Positions 34,567 through 42,864 of a stretch of 64,000 nucleotides of DNA are shown in pieces. Both the position numbers and the translations under genes were made by a program. Each line of letters opens with the position of its first letter. Positions within the stretch are counted from its first letter, which is position 1. Below the pieces are notes generated by a model that was not told the origin of the DNA, did not search any database, and worked only from the letters and a program-made list of their open reading frames with translations. The stretch lies in contig NZ_CP085876.1 of the NCBI RefSeq assembly GCF_013284245.2, positions 1,251,001 through 1,315,000 on the forward strand, read 5' to 3'. The DNA is from Brevibacillus sp. DP1.3A. Its GTDB lineage: Bacteria > Bacillota > Bacilli > Brevibacillales > Brevibacillaceae.

Positions 34567-34899
34567 TCAATGATAAGGGAACTGCGTGGAGTACCCGCTA
34601 AACTGCTGATATGCTTGCTGCAGTTGTTGCTGTTCGGCAGCCTCCAGCTTATACCATCCTTTTTGGAACATGAGATTGAAAGCATCGCGTGCTGACTGAT
34701 GGGTTTCATTCAAAATTTGTACCATGTCATCATAAAGCTGCTGGTGGCTGGCTTCACGAACGGCGATGTTAAAGTTATCCGTCAAATACTTGCACGTAGC
34801 CAGACAGTCGTTGAGGTAGTCACGATCGTTCATTTGCGGGCCTTTTACTTGTGGCAGCTGCCCGGATTGCGGATTGGCGATCTGGTTTTGGTTTGGCAT
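34567..34899 (-). CDS. CotF-family spore coat protein
   Basis: The 110-residue protein has a Gln/Asn-rich N-terminus (about 1-22) and a CotF-type helical domain: NDRDYLNDCLATCKYLTDNFNIA followed by SHQQLYDDMVQILNETHQSARDAFNLMFQKGWY, each split by turns. The tail is Gln/Tyr-rich. Such proteins occur in the coat of Bacillus-type spores. It is 13 bases downstream of a second coat-like gene and forms a pair with it. Confidence 0.85.
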   Translation of the reverse strand: MPNQNQIANPQSGQLPQVKGPQMNDRDYLNDCLATCKYLTDNFNIAVREASHQQLYDDMVQILNETHQSARDAFNLMFQKGWYKLEAAEQQQLQQAYQQFSGYSTQFPYH

Positions 34900-34912
34900 C
34901 CCGATTCCTCCT

Positions 34913-35233
34913 TTATTGCATTTGATGTTGTGGTTGCTGTTGCTGGGACTGTGTCTGTGTCTGCGGAATGGTCGCCATCACTGCGGTGTTGTTGTTTTGC
35001 AGGTGACTCAGCAGTTTTTGGTAGTGTCGCTGATGCATTTGTCCTTGCTGTTCCAGACATTGCTTGACCTGGGGATTAGTGGCTTGCTGTGCGAAAGCAT
35101 GCAGCTTTTTGAAAGCGATCAGTTCCCATGACAAAGCATCCTTGAGATAGCTCAAGTCCTTTGTCGTAATGACCTTGGGCGGTTCGGGAATCGGAGCTTG
35201 TGTAAAGGGCTTGGAAGACAGGATGGATGGCAT
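34913..35233 (-). CDS. CotF-like spore coat protein, second copy
   Basis: The 106-residue protein has a Pro-rich N-terminus, a two-helix CotF-like core (TTKDLSYLKDALSWELIAFKK split before HAFAQQATNPQVKQCL) and a Gln-rich C-terminus (TQTQSQQQQPQ). GAGC(A) preceded by AAAGG gives a good ribosome site for ATG 35233; an ATG at 35278 has none. It precedes the other coat gene in a two-gene operon. The core resembles its neighbour, suggesting an old duplication. Confidence 0.78.
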   Translation of the reverse strand: MPSILSSKPFTQAPIPEPPKVITTKDLSYLKDALSWELIAFKKLHAFAQQATNPQVKQCLEQQGQMHQRHYQKLLSHLQNNNTAVMATIPQTQTQSQQQQPQHQMQ

Positions 35234-35308
35234 CGGGTTGCTCCTTTCAGATGGAATCATGTATAGGATGAGCAACAAGTCAGGATGTAACCCCTGAGGA
35301 TTGCAGCC

Positions 35309-35338
35309 AAAAAAAAATCCGGTCGCAAAGGACCGGAT
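35309..35338 (-). terminator. Rho-independent terminator of the P-loop/Asp23 gene
   Basis: On the minus strand ATCCGGTCC / GACCGGAT forms the stem and is followed by nine T. It starts directly at the stop codon. Confidence 0.88.
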
Positions 35339-36144
35339 CAGGTTAGCTCCAGCGAAGAAACGACGATGTCGATGCTAGCGGGAGCGATATTGAGACAATA
35401 TTGAGCTTCTTTGTACAACGTAGATTGAAGGGCATAGATAAGTGCTGGAATATTTGTCATGAAAGGCAGTTGAAGAGCAATCGAAACCTGAAACCGAGGC
35501 AAATCCTCAAAGCTGGAGACGATCTTGACCACATGATGGACCTCATCAAACTGGTCGCAGGCCGCTTCCACGATTTTTCGCAATACCTGAGGATGAATCA
35601 TGATGCGTCCACCTGAAAACGGAGGATGAACCACGGTTGTTTCCCCAATGACTTCTTTTTTCGAGCTGAAAATTTGTTGGGCAGAAGAGATGAGTCGCTG
35701 GAGGAAATCTTTTTCTACCTCCACACGCGGAATCGGTATCGTGTGCTTGCCCATTGTTTCCCGCACGTAGCGGGCAGCCTCGATTTCCTGCGGAGGCTTG
35801 ATGGATTCAATCGGGATGAAGTCCACCTGAAAAGGCAAATGCAAGGCTTCGACGATACGACCAATCATCCGCTGCGAAGTTCCTAACACGAGTAGTCGGC
35901 TTGGTTGAATATCGCCAAGACTTTGCCGTACTTCTTCAGCGTGCTCCTTATAATGAAAAATAGCTCGTTTTACCGCCTGAATTTTTGTTTTCTCATATTT
36001 GGCAGAGGTTCCGGCCACCTTGCGTCCCTGGTAAATCAGGATGCCATCATCAATAATGGCGTCGATGTTCATTCGGTGAGCAAGTTCTAATGCACTGGTG
36101 CTTTTTCCTGTTCCACTGGTGCCGTACAAGGCGTAAATTTCCAT
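35338..36144 (-). CDS. P-loop ATPase domain fused to an Asp23/Gls24-like domain
   Basis: The 268-residue protein begins YALYGTSGTGKSTSALELA, a clear Walker A, and continues with an ATPase-like region (about 1-165, including DDGILIYQGRKVAGTS and LLVLGTSQRM). The C-terminal region (about 172-268: GGRIMIHPQVLRKIVEAAC, LPRFQVSIALQLPF, IPALIYALQSTLYKEA, IDIVVSSLEL) follows the strand-helix pattern of Asp23/Gls24 (DUF322) proteins. No partner is evident beside it. Its cellular role is unknown. Confidence 0.75.
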   Translation of the reverse strand: MEIYALYGTSGTGKSTSALELAHRMNIDAIIDDGILIYQGRKVAGTSAKYEKTKIQAVKRAIFHYKEHAEEVRQSLGDIQPSRLLVLGTSQRMIGRIVEALHLPFQVDFIPIESIKPPQEIEAARYVRETMGKHTIPIPRVEVEKDFLQRLISSAQQIFSSKKEVIGETTVVHPPFSGGRIMIHPQVLRKIVEAACDQFDEVHHVVKIVSSFEDLPRFQVSIALQLPFMTNIPALIYALQSTLYKEAQYCLNIAPASIDIVVSSLELT

Positions 36145-36222
36145 GGGACCTCCTTCGTCATTTTTCTCGACTATGCTTGATCTTTTTTATTATACATGAC
36201 AAGGAGGGGAGACAAAACGACT

Positions 36223-37065
36223 TTACTGGTATTGTGCCCCCATCTCCCGCGATCTTTCCGCAGCACGCAGAATGGCTGCAGTGACGGCCTCCTGGAATTG
36301 ATAGGCTTCCAATACTTCCAGTCCTGCCTGAGTCGTTCCACCCGGACTCGTTACTTTTTGGCGGAGAATAGAAGGTTCTTCGCGTGTATCGAGCAGCATA
36401 TGTGCCGCGCCGATCACGGTTTGCAGCGTTAATTGGCGTGCCATTTCACGATCTAGCCCCGCTGTGGCACCTGCCCCCATCATGGCTTCTACCAAATAGT
36501 AAATATAAGCAGGGCCGCTTCCAGACAATCCAGTAATGATGTCCAACTCTTCCTCGGCGACTTCATATACAGTGCCAATTGCTTCGAAAAGTTTGGTAGC
36601 CAGCTCGCGGTGCTCTTCCTGAACAAAAGGATTCGCGCACAGTCCTGTAGCAGACAAACCAACGGCAGACGAAGTATTGGGCATCGTGCGGATGATCGGA
36701 CACTCTGCACCGAGCCACTCTCCGATCAAGCTGGTAGAGACGCCAGCGACCACTGAAATAATCAATTGGTCGGAACGAACGACCCCACGTAAATCATGCA
36801 AAGCCTCTGCAGTATCCTTAGGCTTAATGGCCAAAATCAAAATATCGGAAGAGCGGACTACCTCAAATTTGTCTTGAGTAGCAGTTACCCCGTAGTCATT
36901 TGCCAACTGTTCCAAACGCTCCATATTGTTGCGATTGGAGACGGTAATACGCTCAGAAGGGAGTAAGCCTTTCTTTACAATACCGGAAAGCATAGCCTCC
37001 ACGATCGAGCCTGCACCGAGAAAACCGATCCGTCCTTCTGTAATCGCTGTTGCTTGGTTACTCAT
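36223..37065 (-). CDS. proC: Pyrroline-5-carboxylate reductase
   Basis: The 280-residue enzyme reduces P5C to proline, the last step of the pathway. It has the Rossmann motif IGFLGAGSIVEAML and the ProC signature region SGSGPAYIYYLVEAMMGAG with TSPGGTTQAGL. GGAGG lies eight bases upstream. It is the third gene of proB-proA-proC, 20 bases after proA. Confidence 0.96.
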   Translation of the reverse strand: MSNQATAITEGRIGFLGAGSIVEAMLSGIVKKGLLPSERITVSNRNNMERLEQLANDYGVTATQDKFEVVRSSDILILAIKPKDTAEALHDLRGVVRSDQLIISVVAGVSTSLIGEWLGAECPIIRTMPNTSSAVGLSATGLCANPFVQEEHRELATKLFEAIGTVYEVAEEELDIITGLSGSGPAYIYYLVEAMMGAGATAGLDREMARQLTLQTVIGAAHMLLDTREEPSILRQKVTSPGGTTQAGLEVLEAYQFQEAVTAAILRAAERSREMGAQYQ

Positions 37066-37085
37066 GGTGATTCCCTCCTTTTGGA

Positions 37086-38354
37086 CTATCGGATTTGGCC
37101 GTTTCCGCGTACGACATACTTGTAAGAAGTGAGCGCTGGCAAGCCCATTGGCCCACGAGCGTGAAGCTTTTGCGTACTGATGCCGATCTCGGCACCGAAG
37201 CCGAATTCTCCACCATCTGTAAAGCGGGTAGAGGCGTTATGATAAACCGCTGTGGCATCGATCGAAGTCAAAAACTGACGGGCTGCGATTTCATCTTCCG
37301 TTACGATTGCCTCGGAATGGCCGGAAGTATGCGCTGTAATATGTTCAATGGCCTCGCTCAGGCTATCGACAGTGCGCACCGCCAGAATCAGCGCAGAGTA
37401 TTCCGCATCCCAGTCTTGTGCCGTTGCATGGTGCAATTGATCGGCGAGGTCGGAATGCAGCTCTATCGTACGCTCACAAGCACGGAGCTCAACGCCCTTC
37501 GCTAGTAGCTTTTGGAGCAAGGCTCGTTGATTTTCCTGTGGCCAACTGCGGTGCACGAGGAGTGTTTCGGCAGCATTGCATACGGCTGGCCGACTTGTTT
37601 TGGCATTGATCACGATGCTTTCAGCCATGTCATACTGAGCCGCTTCATCCACATAAATGTGGCAATTGCCGACGCCTGTTTCGAGTACAGGAACGCTTGC
37701 GATTTGCAGAACCCGCTGGATCAGTCCTGCACCACCTCGAGGGATGATGACATCGACGAGACCATTGGCGGTGCACAAGTAATCGACAGAGGCATGTTCG
37801 GCAAAAGGCAAATACTGCACCGCTTCTGCGTCAAGTCCGGTCGCAGTGAGCGCTTGACGAATGCTAGTTACCAACGCGAGATTGCTGTGAACAGCGCTGT
37901 GGCTGCCGCGTAAGACGATCGCATTGCCCGTTTTGATGGCGATAGCTGCAGCGTCAACGGTGACGTTCGGTCTGGCTTCGTACACCATTCCAATAACACC
38001 GAGAGGGACGCGGATTTGTTCGATGAAAAGTCCGTTTGGCCGTGTCCACGAGTCGATCCGTTCCCCGACCGGATCATCGAGAGATACCAGCTGCGCCAGG
38101 CTATCCACGAGCTGTGCAATTCGCTCCGGCGTCAACAGGAGACGATCCAGATAGGAGGTAGGCTGACCGTCTGCTTCCGCGAGAGCGATGTCCTTGGCGT
38201 TTTCTGAGAGAATGACGGCTTCATCAGCCAGCAGCTGGTTGCCGATTGCGACGAGCACCTCGTCTTTTTCTTTGCGAGAGAGTATTGCCATTTTTCGAGA
38301 AGCCTGTTTGGCCAGGCTTATTTGTGTATGCACTTTTTCTTTCAAGCTTTCCAT
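37086..38354 (-). CDS. proA: Glutamate-5-semialdehyde (gamma-glutamyl phosphate) reductase
   Basis: The 422-residue NADPH enzyme of the aldehyde-dehydrogenase superfamily reduces gamma-glutamyl phosphate. It shows EQIRVPLGVIGMVYEARPNVT, the catalytic-Cys region KTSRPAVCNAAETLL and the signature SIDATAVYHNASTRFTDG. The start is ATG 38354, behind GGAG. An in-frame ATG at 38417 lies beyond the 3' end of proB and is not needed. Confidence 0.97.
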   Translation of the reverse strand: MESLKEKVHTQISLAKQASRKMAILSRKEKDEVLVAIGNQLLADEAVILSENAKDIALAEADGQPTSYLDRLLLTPERIAQLVDSLAQLVSLDDPVGERIDSWTRPNGLFIEQIRVPLGVIGMVYEARPNVTVDAAAIAIKTGNAIVLRGSHSAVHSNLALVTSIRQALTATGLDAEAVQYLPFAEHASVDYLCTANGLVDVIIPRGGAGLIQRVLQIASVPVLETGVGNCHIYVDEAAQYDMAESIVINAKTSRPAVCNAAETLLVHRSWPQENQRALLQKLLAKGVELRACERTIELHSDLADQLHHATAQDWDAEYSALILAVRTVDSLSEAIEHITAHTSGHSEAIVTEDEIAARQFLTSIDATAVYHNASTRFTDGGEFGFGAEIGISTQKLHARGPMGLPALTSYKYVVRGNGQIR

Positions 38355-38394
38355 GGTTTCTCCAACTCCTATCTTTCTATCTACATGGATTCGT

Positions 38395-39495
38395 TTATCT
38401 GACAGGTGTCCATTCATCTCGATGTATAACGGTACCGCTGTGTCGCGTTACGTTATCAGGGGAAAGAAAATCACTTAACTGTGTGGCAGTGAATCTGCTG
38501 ATACCGCGACCGATCAACATACCCTCACAGTAAACCTCGATAACCTCACCTTGCTCGAACATGCCGGATACATCGCGGACACCTGCCAAGAGCAAGCTTT
38601 TGCTGTTTTCCAAAATCGCTTCCGCTGCACCGCTATCAACCGTGATTTTTCCGCGGGTAGGGGAGTGAAGCGCAATCCATTGCTTGCGTGTAGGAACGCC
38701 GTTTGTTGCAGGCGCTTCTGGATGATAGTTGACGTAGGTGCCATTCCCGTTGCCAGTAAGGACATCCACCAAATCAGTGGTATTCGTCAATTTTCCGATA
38801 AAGCTCGGGATTCCTAATGATTGGGCGGTTTTTGCTGCGATCAGCTTGGAGCGCATACCACCTGTTCCCAGTTGGGAAGCTCCGCCTGCAAGTGCCTCGA
38901 TTTCGTCCGTCACACATTCGAGCCAGCCCATGTGTTTGGCATCAGCATGATAACGAGGGTCTTTATCATACAAGCCATTCGTATCAGTCAGGATTGTGTA
39001 CAAATCGGCATGAATGAGACCAGCGACGAGTGCGCCAAGCATATCATTGTCTCCGAAGGTCAATTCCGCTACGGATACCGTGTCGTTTTCGTTGATGATT
39101 GGCAAAATATTTTTATCCAATAGCAGTGACAACGTGGAGAATGCGTGCTGATACCGTTCCTTGTGTGAAAAGTCACCGCGTGTCAGCAAGATTTGCGCCA
39201 CGCTGAAGTTATGGGCGCCGAACATTTGCGTATAGGTTTGCATCAACAAGCTTTGCCCGATGGCAGCCGCTGCTTGCTTGGCTGCCAAGGATCGCGGTCG
39301 CTGCTGGTAGCCGAGACTTTGATAGCCGCTGGCGACAGCTCCCGAGGAGACTAAGACAACCTGATGACCCGCTTCGCGCAATTGGCTGATAGCAGAGACG
39401 AGCAGCGACATTTTCGCCGGATCAACACCGCCTGTAGCTGCTGCAATCGAACTGCTCCCCACCTTTACTACCAAACGCAACTTCCCCTTTTTCAT
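38395..39495 (-). CDS. proB: Glutamate 5-kinase with PUA domain
   Basis: The 366-residue kinase phosphorylates glutamate in the first step of proline synthesis. It has the amino-acid-kinase fold (LVVKVGSSSIAAATGGVD, LVSSGAVASGYQ, IINENDTVSVAELTFGDND) and a C-terminal PUA domain (about 275-355). AAGGGGG precedes ATG. Proline feedback usually acts on the kinase domain. A proline-type T-box leader lies directly upstream, so expression is expected to rise when tRNA-Pro is uncharged. Confidence 0.97.
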   Translation of the reverse strand: MKKGKLRLVVKVGSSSIAAATGGVDPAKMSLLVSAISQLREAGHQVVLVSSGAVASGYQSLGYQQRPRSLAAKQAAAAIGQSLLMQTYTQMFGAHNFSVAQILLTRGDFSHKERYQHAFSTLSLLLDKNILPIINENDTVSVAELTFGDNDMLGALVAGLIHADLYTILTDTNGLYDKDPRYHADAKHMGWLECVTDEIEALAGGASQLGTGGMRSKLIAAKTAQSLGIPSFIGKLTNTTDLVDVLTGNGNGTYVNYHPEAPATNGVPTRKQWIALHSPTRGKITVDSGAAEAILENSKSLLLAGVRDVSGMFEQGEVIEVYCEGMLIGRGISRFTATQLSDFLSPDNVTRHSGTVIHRDEWTPVR

Positions 39496-39515
39496 GCGAA
39501 AAACCCCCTTCTTGC

Positions 39516-39810
39516 ATACAAAAAAGCCCTCTCGTCTCTTTGATAAGGACGAAAGGGCTTGATAACCTCACGCGGTACCACCTTATTTGACGTTTTGAAC
39601 TGAAGGCATACTTCAGCCAAGAAACGCCCGGCTCTCTTTCTTTGATAACAGGTGAAAGAAACCTGTCCAGGTCTTCCCTGGATGCTCTGGGGTGGGTTCA
39701 AACCGATTCAAGGACGAAACCTCTCAGCCGGTGGATTTCGCTCTCTGGACCTGAAGGGCGGTTTTACTATTCCCCGTCATTGCCGCTCACTATGTGCTTA
39801 TTAATTCACT
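39516..39810 (-). ncRNA. T-box leader of the proBAC operon
   Basis: The minus strand contains the T-box sequence AAGGTGGTACCGCG (within 39566-39584), which binds the uncharged tRNA end. It is followed by a terminator (AAGCCCTTTCGTC / GACGAGAGGGCTT plus T run, about 39520-39560). Stem I lies upstream to about 39810. The likely specifier loop reads TTTGAACCCACCCCAGAGC, where GAA-CCC-A fits a proline codon CCC. The assignment to proline agrees with the downstream genes. Confidence 0.93.
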
Positions 39811-39840
39811 ATTATTCGCTTGGTCCGCAAGAAATGTCAA
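39811..39840 (-). promoter_or_regulatory. Sigma-A promoter of the proBAC T-box transcript
   Basis: On the minus strand TTGACA (39835-39840) and AATAAT (39811-39816) are 18 bases apart. This sits immediately upstream of T-box stem I. Confidence 0.75.
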
Positions 39841-39845
39841 GAGGC

Positions 39846-40463
39846 TTATTGAAATTGTTCATTCCCATATGTGCCCATCCGTGATTTGATTTCGAACCGT
39901 TTGGTCTTTTGATCACGCACGAGTCGGTAGCGCAGTGTGCGGTCAGAAGCAAAGGAGGAATCGGTTACATCTTCCACGGTCACACTGAGTTCTCCATTGT
40001 TTTTTTGGACATTCGTGTTTCGTACCGAGATCAAAGTCGGATAGTCGACACGGGGGATTGCTACGTATACTTTTTCCTTTACCAGCTTGGTTGTCATGTT
40101 ATCGTACATGGCTTCTGCCAGTGGACGGCTCCAAAAACGAACGAAGTAACCCGTTATCTTGTCTTTACTGTCGAAGCGCTTAGGCAATTCACGAAAGACG
40201 AGACCATCCTCAAACACAGTTTTGCCCTTCGCATTGTCCGCAGCAGCATAATATACATTTTCCAGCTGATGCTCGGCTTGCTTCAAAAAGAGGACGACAT
40301 CCATTTTGTTATCGCCAAGCTTTTGGATGGCAGACTGCTGGGGAGGCTTACTCTGCGTTTTGGCCTTGGTTTTTGCCTGTTCCAGCTTTACTTGCGTCAC
40401 GCATCCTGTGACGAGCAAAGAGAGAGCGAGAATAAACATCCAGTTTTTCCAATTCACTTTCAT
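39846..40463 (-). CDS. Putative lipoprotein, function unknown
   Basis: The 205-residue protein has a signal peptide (NWMFILALSLLVTGC) with lipobox VTGC, a Lys/Gln-rich linker (about 25-45) and a folded domain of about 150 residues (YYAAADNAKGKTVFEDGLVF, ITGYFVRFWSRPLAEAMYD, TNVQKNNGELSVTVEDV). The latter is reminiscent of SnoaL/NTF2-like accessory domains but I cannot assign it. ATG 40463 follows GAGGTG. The gene overlaps nothing and ends just before the pro promoter. Confidence 0.83.
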   Translation of the reverse strand: MKVNWKNWMFILALSLLVTGCVTQVKLEQAKTKAKTQSKPPQQSAIQKLGDNKMDVVLFLKQAEHQLENVYYAAADNAKGKTVFEDGLVFRELPKRFDSKDKITGYFVRFWSRPLAEAMYDNMTTKLVKEKVYVAIPRVDYPTLISVRNTNVQKNNGELSVTVEDVTDSSFASDRTLRYRLVRDQKTKRFEIKSRMGTYGNEQFQ

Positions 40464-40615
40464 GGCGCACCTCACTTGGGAGCAGTCGTTTTACGTTAGC
40501 GTGTGTGTCAAAAAAGACAAATAGCCCAGTTAATATATGGATAGGGGTTGTCTGACTCTCGGATTATGTCTATCATGGAGAGAGTTGGACAGATCGAACG
40601 ATTGAGGTGGAATAT

Positions 40616-41032
40616 ATGTTTGGGTTTGGCAAAAAAGCAAAAAAGCCGGACGGTATTGATGTTTTGATTATCAAAACCGAGGAAGCGAAAAATCGCAACT
40701 TTTACCAGGTTGCTTTTCCGAGCGTGGTAGCGAATGATATTTTGTCCATGCTGCAAAAATTGGAGAAATCAAAAATGAACAAGCAAGAGTTCCTGGGGGA
40801 AATCGGCGGTTTCCGTATTGTAACCCACTTGGAAGCCTTGACTAGTTTTGAAGTTTTGGATGATGCGGATATGGAGGCACAGCCGGTACAGATTCAAGAT
40901 TTTGCCAACATGCTTCTGCGTCGTTTGGAAGCGTTAGAAGAAAGTGGCAAGTTGGACGGAAACGAAGATTTAGCATTCATCATGGGCGAGTTGACTATGC
41001 TGCGTGATGGCAGCTTTGTACCACAAAACTAA
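40616..41032 (+). CDS. Conserved hypothetical cytoplasmic protein
   Basis: The 138-residue protein begins MFGFGKKAKKPDGIDVLIIK and is mostly helical and acidic (FANMLLRRLEALEESGKLDGN, MGELTMLRDGSF). No domain was recognised. ATG 40616 lies behind GAGGTGG; a GTG at 40607 overlaps that box. It has its own terminator and is divergent from the lipoprotein gene. Confidence 0.8.
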   Translation: MFGFGKKAKKPDGIDVLIIKTEEAKNRNFYQVAFPSVVANDILSMLQKLEKSKMNKQEFLGEIGGFRIVTHLEALTSFEVLDDADMEAQPVQIQDFANMLLRRLEALEESGKLDGNEDLAFIMGELTMLRDGSFVPQN

Positions 41033-41037
41033 TCATG

Positions 41038-41067
41038 AGGGCCGTTGGGATAACCGACGGCTCTTTT
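41038..41067 (+). terminator. Rho-independent terminator
   Basis: GCCGTTGG / CCGACGGC (8 bp, one G-T pair, loop GATAA-type) is followed by TCTTTTTCTTTT. Confidence 0.87.
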
Positions 41068-41166
41068 TCTTTTCCCGGAACTTTTCTTTGAACTACTCGT
41101 AATAAATGAAGTGGAAGTAAATTGGAAAAAATGTTGGAAAAGGCGGGGGAGAGGAGAGAAACAGCG

Positions 41167-41394
41167 ATGATAGAAGTGGTCAATGTAACGAAAAGCTACA
41201 ACGGCACCATAAAAGTAGTGGATCAAATGAATCTCACAGTGCCCAAGAGAGAAATTTTTGGCTTCCTCGGCCCAAATGGAGCTGGCAAGACAACCACGAT
41301 CAAAATGATCACAGGTATCACACGTCCGGATCAAGGCAAAATATTCGACCTGAACTGGTTTACCTACATAAATCTCAACACAATTAAGCGATGA
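41167..41394 (+). pseudogene. ABC transporter ATP-binding protein, truncated after Walker A
   Basis: ATG 41167, behind GAGGAG, begins a normal ABC ATPase: VVNVTKSYNGTIKVVDQMNL, FGFLGPNGAGKTTTIKMITG, ITRPDQGKI. At about base 41344 the similarity stops and the frame runs out after 16 unrelated residues. The Q loop, signature and Walker B are missing, so the product cannot work as an ATPase. The sequence that follows is the reversed end of a pglX remnant. The partner permease is also broken, at 42865-43459. Confidence 0.85.
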
Positions 41395-41525
41395 AACCAC
41401 GTATAAGCTATTTCCTCGATCACACCTGCTTCGGTGATTCCCATTCGAAAAGCGCTAGCTGTGACCTTCTCTATCAGCTCTTTTCGCGCATTTGTTGCAA
41501 GGCTTTTCCACGCTATTTTATTCAT
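41345..41525 (-). pseudogene. Remnant of a BREX-type adenine methyltransferase gene (pglX), N-terminus only
   Basis: A 53-codon minus-strand frame from ATG 41525 reads like the extreme N-terminus of PglX: MNK at the start, ATNARKEL, FRMGIT, then EEIAYTWFHR and LRFM. The stop TAG (41364-41366) falls where intact proteins have Glu in the motif R-F-M-E-V-N; the next codons still encode Val-Asn. About 60 residues normally present between GIT and the AYTWF motif are missing. A degenerate GGTGATCAGCACG box precedes the ATG. It breaks off at the ABC ATPase junction. The family call is from memory of the motif, not a search. Confidence 0.65.
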
Positions 41526-41672
41526 TCGTGCTGATCACCACCCTATAAGCCTCCAGCTATTTGAAATCTTCTCTTTTTACAGACAAAGTGAAAAATATTG
41601 TTTACACTAGAATGATAATAGCAATGAATTTTTTTCCATTTCTACCTTACTTACTGGATGGTGATGACGCTC

Positions 41673-42815
41673 ATGAAAACTTCTCGCATTTCTCTATTTT
41701 TTCTTTCGTTGTGTTTTCTGTTACTCCTTGTCCCCGTGCAAGCTTTTGCAGATGACTTTAGTGATTCCGGCCCGCTCCAATTCCGCTTGGATCATATAGA
41801 GTTGGATGATTCAAAAAATCCACCTTTGGCATATGCCACTGTTTCCTGGGGAAATACCAGCCCGAGTGAAATTGAATATTTGGTAGCGACTCTCGATCTT
41901 TATAGTAAAAGCGGAAAGAAAATCAGCCTGGCACCAGCTACTATCAAAAAAGATCTTGTGTTAGCAGGTGATAGTGAACTGGGTCTTGTTGCAGATCTTC
42001 AATTCAAGCTCGTAAAAGACATTACGGATGCCTCTCATCTAGATGGAGCTTATATTCGTGATCAGCTCTCTTATAGCCTGGGAAGACAGACGATTCCACA
42101 GGCTAATATCGAGACGAAACTGCTCTCTGCCTCCTATCGAGATAACAAACTGCATGTGGAAGCTGCTGTATTCAACATAGGTGATGCAACTGCTACTAAC
42201 TTCAAATGGGATTCTGTGATTGTAGGCTGGGGGGAGAAACCACCCTATTATGATGTCATATACACAAACGATAGTAGCAAAAAGCATCCCGTCCTTAACG
42301 AATCACTGACATTGGAGCCAGGACGATTTGTCAAAGCATCCTTCGATCTCCCATTAGAAGGACCTGCTGTTCCTTTGCCAGAAATAAAAGACATTTCCTT
42401 CAGGTTGGAAACGGAGTACGGTCACTCAACGCCCCATCGAATTAATCGTCAGGAAATATTCGTCAATAACCAGAGGCTAGACTCAGATATTGTGGATGAC
42501 TATGACACCATGTACGTACCGTTACGCGATCTAGCGGAAGCACTCGGAGCTACCGTGACCTGGGAGGAGCGTACTCAATCTGCTTTGGTTAAGAAAGGGA
42601 ACACATCGATACTTACCTCAGTAGGAAACCCTAATTATTCGTTGAATGGGGATCAGGACAGGGTGTTAAATAACGAACCAAGACTATTTCAAAACACCAC
42701 CCTTATCGTGCCTTTGCGATTCTTTTCCGGACTACTCGACAGCGAGGTCATCTATGATCGGACGTGGACGAAAGAGCCAATTGAGCTAATTATCGTCATT
42801 CCAAGATCGAATTAA
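41673..42815 (+). CDS. Secreted protein with C-terminal copper-amine-oxidase N-domain
   Basis: The 380-residue protein has a signal peptide (ISLFFLSLCFLLLLVPVQAFA). The central part (about 30-255) is beta-rich and of unknown function. The C-terminal 110 residues match the copper amine oxidase N-terminal (stalk-like) domain common in Firmicute surface proteins: IFVNNQRLDSD, TMYVPLRDLAEALGATVTWEE and TTLIVPLRFFSG. That domain name does not imply oxidase activity. Several ATGs precede 41673, but this one has GGTGATG at a sensible distance. It lies between the two broken halves of an ABC exporter. Confidence 0.83.
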   Translation: MKTSRISLFFLSLCFLLLLVPVQAFADDFSDSGPLQFRLDHIELDDSKNPPLAYATVSWGNTSPSEIEYLVATLDLYSKSGKKISLAPATIKKDLVLAGDSELGLVADLQFKLVKDITDASHLDGAYIRDQLSYSLGRQTIPQANIETKLLSASYRDNKLHVEAAVFNIGDATATNFKWDSVIVGWGEKPPYYDVIYTNDSSKKHPVLNESLTLEPGRFVKASFDLPLEGPAVPLPEIKDISFRLETEYGHSTPHRINRQEIFVNNQRLDSDIVDDYDTMYVPLRDLAEALGATVTWEERTQSALVKKGNTSILTSVGNPNYSLNGDQDRVLNNEPRLFQNTTLIVPLRFFSGLLDSEVIYDRTWTKEPIELIIVIPRSN

Positions 42816-42864
42816 ATACGTTCATATCTAAAAGAATGCCCGGAAATAATCAGTCATTCAGCAA

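Noticed and set aside
41029..41400. Minus-strand frame of 123 residues across the truncated ABC ATPase
   Set aside because: It is antisense to the ATPase and the terminator, and runs in a different frame from the pglX-like sequence.
41673..42815. Copper amine oxidase enzyme
   Set aside because: Only the small N-terminal stalk-type domain is present; the catalytic domain with the topaquinone Tyr is absent.
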